Of a stretch of DNA of 64,000 nucleotides, positions 55,291-64,000 are shown one piece after another. Made by a program: the position numbers and the translations under genes. The notes beneath the pieces are model-generated. The model did no database searches. It saw only the letters and a list, made by a program, of their open reading frames with translations, and had not been told where the DNA came from. Source of the DNA: Ixodes scapularis (lineage: Eukaryota; Arthropoda; Arachnida; Ixodida; Ixodidae); assembly GCF_016920785.2 (NCBI RefSeq), contig NW_024609846.1, positions 78,315,816-78,379,815 on the forward strand. The letters run 5' to 3'. The first letter of the stretch is position 1, and each line of letters opens with the position of its first letter.

Positions 55291-55439
55291 GGTGTGTCTA
55301 CCGCAACCTAAAACCTGATTTCTTGATTTCCGCCCGAGGACGCGACAAAGTCATGTCGTCGTCAGTTGCATACCTGGCGGAGTCGCAGCATGCGTGGTAG
55401 ATGTGGTGGACGGCTGTTCTGCTCCATGTCGCTTGCAGC

Positions 55440-55635
55440 TTGACAGTACACGGAACATGCATGTATCTGGGATGGGGGGAAGGACCATGCCTTCCTTCCC
55501 CCCCCCCCCCCCCCCCCGAAATCTTCCATCCATTTTGCTCGGGCCTTCTAGCTCTCCCCTCCGCCTCACAAAGCATTTTGTCATGGGCAGCACCCCTACC
55601 CCCCAAAACAAGATCCTAGCTACGTGCCTGCCACA
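55440..55635. repeat. C-homopolymer repeat ending TAGCTACGTGCCTG
   Basis: A poly-C run (55498-55517) with an end resembling an inverted TAGC-type MITE terminus. ORFs here are low complexity. Confidence 0.4.
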
Positions 55636-55699
55636 GAAGCTTTGGCAGCCAGGAGTGGACACTGCGACGGCAAAGACACTCACATTCACTCAGAAAATT

Positions 55700-56380
55700 T
55701 ACCGTGACTTCTAGTTCCAACTGCCAGGATTGCAACGTCCGACAACGTAGGCTGCCGGCTTCTGTGACATCATTTACATGCACTACGGGACCACTTCTGA
55801 TACATGGAAGGAATACGATGCACAACATATCAGCCGAAGACACATTCCAGTCACCGTAATTTCACTGAATAAGTGGGCGTTTCATCGAGCATTATTTCAT
55901 CAAATAGTTTTAACGCTGCTTCCTAATTCGTTATTCCGATCATTTCGACGCTGTTGTCGCGTCACATTGGAAAGAAATAATCACAATTACAACGCTTGTC
56001 ACTTCTCTCCGGAATGATATTTATATGATTCTGGTTGTGTGTTCCATTGCCAATGACACAAATAAAATCCCCCCCCCCCAAAAGAAAAAAAAACACAAAA
56101 AAACCACAGCATTCCAAAGTTTCAGAACTAACCGTTATCTCAATTAAAATAAGTGATTTTTTTTTTTTATTTCAATGGGAAATGAGGCTCACCCATAGGA
56201 ACTGGTGCCGTTCAGTTCCACATTATCCCCCACACCGACCATCCATTCAAAATTCAACTTACTACACCTAGGACTAACTATTCAAATTTTCTCCCTTACT
56301 GCAAAATAGTTTGTTGTTGGGCGAATTGATGAACATTTGGATACATGGTTTTGCGCAAAAAAGACTGACACAAGAAAGAG
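55700..56380. other. Non-genic stretch
   Basis: C-run near 56070 and T-run near 56160; nothing recognised. Confidence 0.3.
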
Positions 56381-56389
56381 AAACAAACA

Positions 56390-56640
56390 CGAGCGCTTAC
56401 AATTGGCTATTACTGATTGGAACAACCCCCCAGAACCTATTGTGAGCATCCCAGATTTCAATAACTTCAGATCTGCCATTTTCTCTCTCATCACCATCTA
56501 GCGTCCTGTTTGCATGTGTTCACAAACATCCTAGCCTGCTTGTTGTGTTACTTGCGTGTTTAAATTTGCCCCCCCCCCCCCTTTATGTAAAGCCCACTGT
56601 GGGCATTTAAGGGTGAAATAAATTAAATTAAATTAAATGT
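56390..56640 (+). mobile_element. 5'-truncated CR1/L2-like LINE 3' end
   Basis: The plus-strand frame reads ITDWNNPPEPIVSIPDFNNF and stops at 56499. This is the same C-terminal end as the LINE at 3.0 kb (ISHWNSPPSSIV). It is followed by a short 3' UTR (GTAAAGCCCACTGTGGGCA) and an AAATTAAATTAAATTAAA tail. Confidence 0.7.
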
Positions 56641-57420
56641 ATTCGAGAGGCGGCCGTCATTTTCCCCTTAAAATTTTCAGAAAGTCACTTATAACTTTTG
56701 AAAAAGTTGGCGTCCGGTCCGAACTGTTAGCACCACATTTGGGCAGAGAATGAGCATTCGGCGATGCATATAATTTATTTTTGTGGTAAAGAAAAAACTT
56801 GGTAAATTTTTTTTAACAGCCTGTAGATGAACAATATTGAGACTTGCATCCATTTGCTTGAACAAATGGATGCAGTAAAAGTTCACAAGTGCATACAAGT
56901 AAGACTTTTATGTGAAAGCAAAATGCTAGCTTTTGCAAGCTATGACAAAGGCCATTTTAGTTCCGGTACAAAAGCATAAACGGTAGACAATAGAGACCAC
57001 CAGAGCCCTCGAGAGCACCAGTAATTGATTAGGCAGTGCTTGATGAAACGACTTCGATTAGATGGTGTACAGTGAAATTACATTTTAAAAAAATGTCTGG
57101 ATTCAATGTTCATCTTTAATCCCCCAGTATCATGGTCTCTTTCTCAAATTTCTGGTTCCCTGCAGTGCATGCTTTCAGTGAGCATAGCCTATATAACTAA
57201 AAAAATTATCTCAGGTAAATCGGATGTAGAATGCTCGAAAGTTATCTGAATAAAGATATAGTCCGGCTGTTACCCAGAAAGAATATGTGCATAGTAAAAA
57301 TATCTAAAGGAAGTAGCAATTGGGATATGGTGGCTCAAATTAACGTGCAGTGCCTTCGAAAGCACGTGTGTGAGCACAACGGTCTTTGGTGACCGTTCCT
57401 CACACAATGCCAAAATTCAT
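56641..57420. other. Non-genic stretch
   Basis: AT-rich, no recognised gene or element. Confidence 0.3.
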
Positions 57421-57459
57421 TGGATGCTCGTGCACATAAAAGCCTTTTGTTCCGAAACC

Positions 57460-57572
57460 TGTCGACAAGGGCGTTGCCCAAGGGATATCCAAGGGCACCG
57501 CCCTTCGGCCATGGGGGGGGGTCTGGTTTGCCCCCCTCCACTCAGAAACAAGTTTGTACGCCACTGCCTGCC
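57460..57572. repeat. Third copy of the GGCGTACCAAC-family repeat
   Basis: CCAAGGGCACCGCCC, a G-run, then CACTCAGAAACAAG and GTACGCCACTG: the same layout as 5580-5660 and, inverted, 1553-1735. Confidence 0.6.
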
Positions 57573-57896
57573 GATGACACTGAGCACTCTTTCTCGGACT
57601 CGGAGAGTTGCCACGTGTCATTACGGCTATGGGTCCCAAATTGTGGCAATCTGCCAAAGTTATTGACATCAGAGACTGCATAAAAGCACCAATCAAGAAA
57701 GTGACATTTGTTGAATCATTGAAAGGATAAGAGATATCCATTGGACTCGTGATAAATCAAACTCTTATATTTCATTCTTCCGGTTAATTCAAACAAATTA
57801 AAAAATTTTTGGTTGTCCTGCTATCTTTTAAATGCATTCATAAGCTGCTTAATTCCAACAGCATTCTTTGCTTAATTCATGCTATTTATTCATTGC

Positions 57897-58030
57897 AGCG
57901 GGCTAGCCCCGTGGAGTGCACGTCTCGCCGAGCACCTGTGCACAGCGAGTAAGCAATACCCACAAAGCTCGCAGTCACTGCTTTTCCCAGTGCACAGGTG
58001 AGAAGCGCACTCGATAGGACTAACCCACCA
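57897..58030. repeat. Foldback repeat (GCGGGCTAGCCCCGT)
   Basis: GCGGGCTAGCCCCGTGGAG to CACCTGTGCAC is matched inversely by TGCACAGGTGAGAAGCGC to GACTAACCC. A related copy starts at 63353 (GCGGGTTAGCCCCGTTGAG). Confidence 0.55.
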
Positions 58031-58309
58031 CGACTATGCAAGCAGAAGCAGAACTTTTGCCGCATCGAAAGTTCGGCGCCGAAACTTGGGATTCGACAAA
58101 GCCGAACGAACTGTTTTAAAGATTCGGAAAAAAATATTCTGTTACCAGCCTTAACGTTGATATTTAGCTTTTCTAGCAAAAAAGGTATTATGTTTTTTTT
58201 TTCTTAACTTAAATGCAACATGTAATGCTTACTGACATAGTTATTACTAAATAAGGTCATATTCTACAAGATAATTATATTGGTGTCGTTTTTATGTGTT
58301 TATTGGCAA

Positions 58310-58745
58310 TTTTAGCGACTCCTTCCAAAAGTGGCATGACAACGAGGTTGTTGAGGTTGGGTAGAAGCGAGCATAGCGCAGTCACGAATCACGCTGCGAG
58401 TTTCAATTTTAAGGGATTATCAGCGCAAGCCTGCATGTGTGTGTACATTGTTAAAATGAAGGCAATAACGCTGCATTCTTGTTTTCTCTGGGAGTCACCG
58501 TTTTGTTCGCAAAAATGAATGCAACGGTTGCTGAGCCTTCCCCAGAAGAGATAATAATATTATTGCAAATATGCATGTTTTTCGATTTGAATCACTTGAC
58601 GTCAGCTTTGCATGAAAGTGCGCGTCCCATATTCACAACGTCTCGTTTTTAGCCTCTAAAATGCCAGTTTCTGGTGTTCGGATACAGACAAACGTTTATG
58701 AAGATAGGGAGAGTTAGGAATGTGGGATGTGCAACGTCGAGGCAT
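58310..58745. repeat. Inverse copy of the 4.9-5.35 kb dispersed repeat
   Basis: Shares GACAACGAGGTTG, GGTTGCTGAGCCTTCCCC, CACTTGACGTCAGCTTTG and GGAGAGTTAGGAATG landmarks with the reverse complement of 4930-5350. Probably the 5' part of the same LINE family. Confidence 0.6.
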
Positions 58746-59204
58746 TATAGTTCTGTTCAGTTTTATGGAGATACAGGGAAATTGTGAAATAACGCTAATT
58801 GAAAAAGCAATATTTTGTTTTGGCACACACTGCTTGTGAGCCGAAAACAGGATTGTTGTAATTGCGAGGAGTGCTTCGAAGTAAATGTCGGCCAATGTTT
58901 CAACTACCTCGTTGCATCACTGGAAATGTTAAATGAAAATCACGCTATCGAGAATGTATCCCATTATTTGTCACTTGCGCAGTGGACTGTCTAAATTATT
59001 GGTCGATCTTCTATTCTTGAGGCAGAAAATATTGAAGAGAACCACACTCGCTCATGAACGCACAGTTACCGTGTTGCCTACTCCACACCTCGCCGTAACC
59101 GCTGGTTGTACACTGCACTACCGTGCACTACACGATGGTAATTGCATGACTGCATGGCGTCCATTTGCAATCCACGGCCCCGTAGTGTTCTCGCGTATGC
59201 GCAG

Positions 59205-59312
59205 ACATTTGCCGAATTTTGCCCAATCTTTGCCGAACTTTCCCTCGAAAGTTCGGCACTTGCCAAACTTTGCCGAATCTGAAGTCTGGCAGATTCGGTC
59301 CATCACTAGTAA
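59205..59312. repeat. TTTGCCGAACTTT subterminal-type repeats
   Basis: Multiple TGCCGAAYTTTGCC / AAAGTTCGGC units ending in CAGATTCGGTCCATCACTAG. Similar AAAGTTCGGCGCCG motifs lie at 58068-58110, so both may be ends of one decayed hAT-like element. Confidence 0.4.
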
Positions 59313-61360
59313 AGACGTGCCTTTTTGCCTCGATACTCAAGATGACTCATAATTATAAACCATTTTTTGGGGTCCATATTAATGAGACATTACCGTCTCT
59401 GTCTGTCTTACTCCCAAGTTTCTGAAATCCGCTTTCTTGTTTGGTGGCTATTCCCATGCAGTTCCAAGCTTTGACTCTCCTTAGCCATTTTCATGCTCAG
59501 GAATGGCAGCAAACGGGTAGGTATACCCCATCAGTCATCGGTAAGCAGTGCCACAACACATTCCAAGAGCAACCTATTTGATATTCATTGCAGATAGCTA
59601 AGAACACAATGGAGCTTTTTCCAGTAAGCCTCTGCACATGTATGCACTCTCTGGCCCTTGCTTCCCGCCGTAGCCAGTTTCGGAGGGCACCGTCCGGCAC
59701 GACCAACGCTGTTGGGACCTATTTTTGCATATATATTGTCTCCTTTATAAAAACACCTTTTTTAGCAAAAAGCAATGAAAATCAATACAACGGCACAATG
59801 CTAGTTTTCCGACGGGCGGAAGCATGTTGAACTGCCTTTCATTTGTAGCTCACGGACAACCCCGAGATGGCGCTCGTTTAAAGGCACTCGTTTCCCTTTT
59901 TCTGTTCAAAAAGAGGGAAATATTCCTAATTTTTAAAACAGTTCTTAGACTGAAGTTTAGCAAAGGTGTAGAATGAACAAAGAAAAGGAAACCATGGCGG
60001 GGGTCTTCCTTCTGGCAGGAAACTATCAGAGTAGAGAGTTTGGCCATTCATTGGGAAGTATAGGAGACAAATGAAAAGGCGCCATTGGCCGAAAGCGGGC
60101 TGGGCGTGCTCCAGGGCGTCTTCAGAAATTCAAATGTGACCAACCAGAAGCCGGAAATAATACCCTGGTGGTGGTCGCGAGAAACAAACCTGATAAGTGC
60201 ATCGGAGTAACTCTCGGTGACTGAAAATATGGTACACGTGATGTTTCAGTCACGCTCATCCAAAATGATGGTGTAAGAGTGTGACTAGCAGAACGATCGA
60301 CATAATCTTTACGCCAAGCGCCAAGGGCCGGGGATCTGCCGTCCGAGCGGTCACACTCTGTCCGAGCAAAACAGAGTCGAGCGGTGCATTCGTTTCTTAC
60401 ATCTTTCAGCATGATCATGATCGAAACATCACACGCACCCCATTTGCAACCACAAAGAGTTACTACACTTCACTCTTACGCACTTATTAAAACCGTATAC
60501 AAACATATACCTTTGATCAGAACTGTTTCTTGCTACCACCACTAGGGGATTCTTTTCTGCTTCTGGTTGGTCAAGAGAGCATGCCAAGCCCTCTTTCCGA
60601 GTCTCGTGCATGCCCTGGCTCTGCCCACGCCTCCCATCGACAAAACTCTCTGTATACACGGCTCTGGAAACTATTTCTTATATCCAGTTTCAAAACACCC
60701 GGTCTGCGAGCGCAACCTCGGTACCATCATCAAAAAATACAGAGCATGTCCGTGGACGTGTCAGTGCAGTTTAAATGGGATAATGTTTAAAAACTCATCC
60801 CGCAAAAGGGTGCTCATCAACACTGCTTCACAATGTCAGTAAGGATCAGCTTGGAGCATGCTGATCCGATTCAGAAGTGACACTTCTGCCGTCCTTGTTA
60901 TGACAATTGACCCTTTTCGAAATTTCCAAGTGATGCGTAAATTATGTACGGCTGCCATTAGTTGTTCATGCACTGTGAGCACGCATTGGACACAAGCGCT
61001 TCATCAGCATTCGAAGCATACTAGGATCAAAACGCATCCCACACGAGTGCTGTGCGAGTTCTTGGAGCAAACTTGGAACCAATCACAAACTTCACGGCAT
61101 AAGCGATGAGACCAACTAATGGCAGCTGCGCATAATCTATGCATCATTTCACAATTTCGGAAAGGGTCTATAGTATCACCTAATCTTATATGAAGACAAC
61201 AAACCTTTAAGCAGCCCACGACGATGCATTTAGAGATGGAAAAGAAGTGAGCTCCCATTCTTGCAAATGCAGTGTATTCCAATATATTTGTGACCTCGGT
61301 TCGTGGGTAGGTGTACAGAGCACTTGCAGCACAACCCCCTCCCCCAAAAAGGTTTGGTTA
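59313..61360. other. Non-genic stretch
   Basis: No domain is recognised in any of the ORFs. At 60890-61170 a GACCCTTTTCGAAATTTCCAAG / TTTCGGAAAGGGTC pair suggests a weak inverted repeat (about 60909-61170). Confidence 0.3.
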
Positions 61361-61379
61361 AAAAATAGGTTGCAGCTTT

Positions 61380-62280
61380 GTTGCACGTGAAACGGCGGGT
61401 CGCTTCACGCGTGGAACGCAGAGATCCAGCCGTCGCGTGCATTCCCGACGCTCGCGTGGGAGCCGCCTTCTCTCAAACGAGGGACTCCTACCCTCGAGGG
61501 CCGGGGAACCGCGGCACCCCAATCCCACTGCCGAGGTGAGAAAGAAAGAGAGAAGGGTGCCTAACCCTCTCCCCAAAAAACTCTACTTCCAGAACCCCCC
61601 AGCCAGAAACCAAACAAATGCCCAAGGCTGTGTTGCGCGGGCTACGGAAAGCGCGCTCGCAGATTTTCGACAGTGGCCGCGCAGGCGCGGTGCTGATGAA
61701 AAGGCGGGAAGATTCGGGAAGATGAGAGCAAAACGAAAACGTAAAAATGCCCCGATGCGACGGGGAGGGTGCGTACGGTCGTGAGGGGAGGAAGCGCGTC
61801 TTGCGGACGCCGCTTTTAAGTAAGGCGCCCTTTCTGCGCAAAACCTGCCCTAGGCAGCGTGTGCGTGCAGGACAACAAAGACGCCTCCCTGGCCCGCTTG
61901 CCGGAATGCAGCGGCACGAGCCTGGTGCGGTCGAGTACCTCGAATTAATCTACACTGCGCGCCTCTTTCGAGCACCGACAGTCGTCGAATGTGCCGACGT
62001 ACGACACGGGGCGTCCCGGGCGGGTTCTGGTCGAGGCGCGGCACTCGGGCAGTTCGATCCGGTGCCACATCACCCCAAAAGCCGCACGAGACGTGCGCCT
62101 CGTACGTTGGCATCTGTCGCTGCCTGAAGAAGGCATTGAGGGACTTCGTCCCAAAGGAGAGGGGGGCACCAGCGGTGGACAACGCTACGATCGACAACGC
62201 CATGCGCGAGATGTTTCCTAAGGGTCTCGATTGCGCTACCCGACGTTTCAAACGAGAGAAGAAGGGTCACTCTGACTGAA
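61380..62280 (+). other. GC-rich segment with an unrecognised ORF (61989-62279, 96 aa)
   Basis: The plus-strand frame ends CRCLKKALRDFVPKERG, NATIDNAMREMF and RRFKREKKGHSD. It is basic and protein-like, and the frame is open further upstream without a Met. Opposite-strand frames are also open because of the GC content. It lies in the presumed 3' UTR/downstream region of the ARNT-type gene, on the opposite strand. It may be a processed pseudogene or a transposon relic; no function is assigned. Confidence 0.25.
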
Positions 62281-62484
62281 CAAGTGGCGGGTCTTCTCTG
62301 CTTGCAAGGTGCGCCCCACTAAGGGCCGTTCCAGGCCCCCTTCATCCAACTGCACTGGTGAGTCCACGAAACAAGGTAAAGCACTCGGCACAGTCCACTC
62401 CTTCGGACGCCAGTCCCCCCGTTAGGTCCTCCCAACACCCGATCCGATGCTGCAATGAAGCGGGGACGATGGGGGCCGGCGCTT

Positions 62485-62693
62485 TCACTCGGAGAAGGAG
62501 TTGAACATGGAGAGCTCTTCGAACGAGGCCGTGCCTGACTGGTCCAACATTTGGAGCATGTCGGACAGTTCCTGCTGCGGGGGCTGCGAGGGCTGAACGG
62601 GCTGGGGTCCACCTCCAGAGCCCCCTCCGCCACCCCCAGAAGGGGGCGCGGGACTCTCGGAGGCACCGGGGCCCTGCCACTGGCCCCACAGAC
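62485..62693 (-). CDS. Last exon of an ARNT/tango-type bHLH-PAS transcription factor (partial)
   Basis: The exon follows a minus-strand acceptor (CTTTCCTCCGCAG) and enters in phase 1. It codes 68 residues and a TGA stop: LWGQWQGPG, a Gly/Pro/Ser/Gln linker, then QQELSDMLQMLDQSG and SFEELSMFNSFSE at the end. The last block matches the ARNT C-terminus, where human ARNT ends in a related EML.ML...F.DL.MF..FSE pattern. ARNT/Tango is the nuclear partner of AhR, HIF-alpha, Single-minded and Trachealess. The bHLH and PAS exons would lie beyond 64000; none is seen in 62.7-64.0 kb. The C-terminus is short, so the identification is good but not absolute. Confidence 0.75.
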
Positions 62694-62699
62694 CTGCGG

Positions 62700-63770
62700 A
62701 GGAAAGACGCCGTTAGGACCGAGCCTTGCCAATGCTGTGTGTGTGTGCTCAGAAAATGTTGTGAAAATTGAACCCTGTAGAGGCACGCGAGCCAAATATC
62801 TTGGATTAGAATCAATTGATAGGCAACCCCCCAAAGTGAGCAGACGCCCATATATTTTACTTACTGTCATTCAAGAATGCAAATATTGAGCTGGCATTAA
62901 ATACACCGAATATGAATATGCATCGAAGTATCGGTGAGAGTGTATTGTACAAGCTAGTGCTAGCATGGTAGCATACGGCATGAGAAGCTTTTCTAAGTTC
63001 CTCCTTCTCTACTGTGCAGCTGCAACACGCTCAAAATATGCAGCTCAAGATAAACCACACTGCATAATCTCCCTTTCTGTGCGTCCCACTCCCTCCTTTC
63101 TCAAAAGGCATTGAAAAATGGTTTTGCATGCAATATGCCCGCAAAATCCTAAAATGATTCTGCTCTACTTATGTAAATGTGGTATTTAAGTTAAGGGGTG
63201 CAACAACCCACTAGACCACTACTTCTATACTATGTAATAGGGTGGTGCAAATATACAAATTTTCTAATACGCATAGTAATTTCATAAAATAGGCTATTCG
63301 ACATTCGCCTCGAGAGGAGCTACAATATTCATACTTTTCTAATTGTTGATCGCAGCGGGTTAGCCCCGTTGAGTGCGCTTCTCTCACCCAGAACCTGCGC
63401 ACTGCGGGGAAGCAATTGACCTGTTGCAATACATACGGCGCCACGACGGCAGAGGATTTTGGGTGCCTTCAATACAGATCACGCGCTTTCTCGTTGCGTC
63501 TCCGTGACTGCACATGAGCCACGGCAGCTACCGCCAGCAGCTGTCGCAACCATCGCCATCCTGTCCAGTCGGACGAGCGCACAGAAATGGAAGAGAGGAT
63601 CTCGCGTTAGCTAGCTTGCGAGACCGCCCCTTTCTCATCCCTCTCCTTTGTACCGGCCCCATAGTCTGCTACACCAACGCTTTGTCGAACCTAGTCGAAC
63701 CCTGCCACGGTTGCAGTGCAAAATAAGTGGATTCGGTGCCACTGCAAGACGTGAAGGTTTGTAGAGTTCC
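62700..63770. other. Intron of the ARNT-type gene with repeats
   Basis: No further exon is recognised. A GCGGGTTAGCCCCGTTGAG repeat starts at 63353, related to 57897. Confidence 0.4.
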
Positions 63771-63773
63771 TTC

Positions 63774-63949
63774 CAATGGAACAACATAGACAAGAATCAA
63801 CCCGGGTGCCACAGGCAGCACGGATACGGTACGCTGCCAACAACGTAAAATGTTTCGGCCAACGACGTCCTACATCGATGGCAGCGTATTTTATCTATGC
63901 TGCCTGTGGCACCCAACTACGACTCTTGTCTGCATTGTGCCATTGGACA
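63774..63949. mobile_element. Foldback MITE near the right edge
   Basis: CCAATGGAACAACATAGACAAG-type left arm and CTTGTCTGCATTGTGCCATTGG-type right arm, continuing with GGGTGCCACAGGCAGCA / TGCTGCCTGTGGCACCC and CGCTGCCA / TGGCAGCG. About 70-bp arms. Confidence 0.7.
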
Positions 63950-64000
63950 AAACTTGATAGACCTTCCCATCTTGCGGTGTCACCAAATCCCTTTATTTTG

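Noticed and set aside
62319..62870. 183-aa and 169-aa minus-strand ORFs around the ARNT exon
   Set aside because: Wrong frames; the correct exon frame gives the conserved C-terminus and a stop at 62485.
1..64000. CRISPR array, bacterial operon, prophage or toxin-antitoxin system
   Set aside because: The spliced genes, LINEs, SINEs and hAT/piggyBac elements show nuclear eukaryotic DNA; the tandem repeats seen are a minisatellite and microsatellites without spacer structure.

Overview
The window is eukaryotic genomic DNA. Coding sequence is sparse, introns are long with GT-AG borders, AATAAA signals are present, and transposable elements of many classes lie nested in one another. The recognisable genes and the LINE and SINE types point to an arthropod, most probably a hard (ixodid) tick. 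The tick assignment is inference from gene content and repeat style; nothing in the window proves a species.

Four host genes can be supported. (1) RPS6 (40S ribosomal protein S6), plus strand, 21025-25251: three coding exons, a 5'TOP leader and AATAAA ten bases after the stop. (2) A GLD2/TENT2-type cytoplasmic poly(A) polymerase, minus strand, 47939 to 28848: ten coding exons whose splice phases all agree, encoding 513 aa. (3) ADO (cysteamine / N-terminal cysteine dioxygenase), minus strand, 52551 to 51847: intronless, 234 aa, all metal ligands present. (4) The last exon of an ARNT/tango-type bHLH-PAS protein, minus strand, 62693 to 62485; the rest of that gene lies beyond the right edge. RPS6 and the poly(A) polymerase converge and are about 3 kb apart. 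A truncated, twice-frameshifted sulfotransferase pseudogene lies at about 12.75-13.44 kb.

Layout. 1-1.24 kb: Ty3/Gypsy gag and protease on the minus strand, running off the left edge. 1.3-5.3 kb: repeat fragments and a decayed LINE carrying a palindromic MITE. 6.5-9.04 kb: a hAT element in a TA microsatellite, containing an inner TTAA-flanked element with a TATA-box transcription unit. 9.4-10.8 kb: TIR and foldback elements. 12.7-13.56 kb: the sulfotransferase pseudogene and a MITE. 14.4-17.88 kb: a second LINE broken by three insertions. 18.5-20.8 kb: LINE tail and a 1.75 kb TIR element. 21-25.3 kb: RPS6. 28.2-50 kb: the poly(A) polymerase, whose introns hold an internally deleted piggyBac, several TTAA-flanked elements, a pogo/Tigger-like element, a 21-bp minisatellite and foldback MITEs. 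50.7-55.3 kb: hAT MITEs around ADO, including one nested inside another. 55.3-62.3 kb: repeats. 62.5 kb: ARNT. 62.7-64 kb: repeats.

The host genes do not form a pathway; they are neighbours in a repeat-rich chromosome. The main interest is in the clear target-site duplications, which date insertions relative to one another, and in a few unexplained small ORFs and hairpins. I did not find a convincing new multi-gene system.
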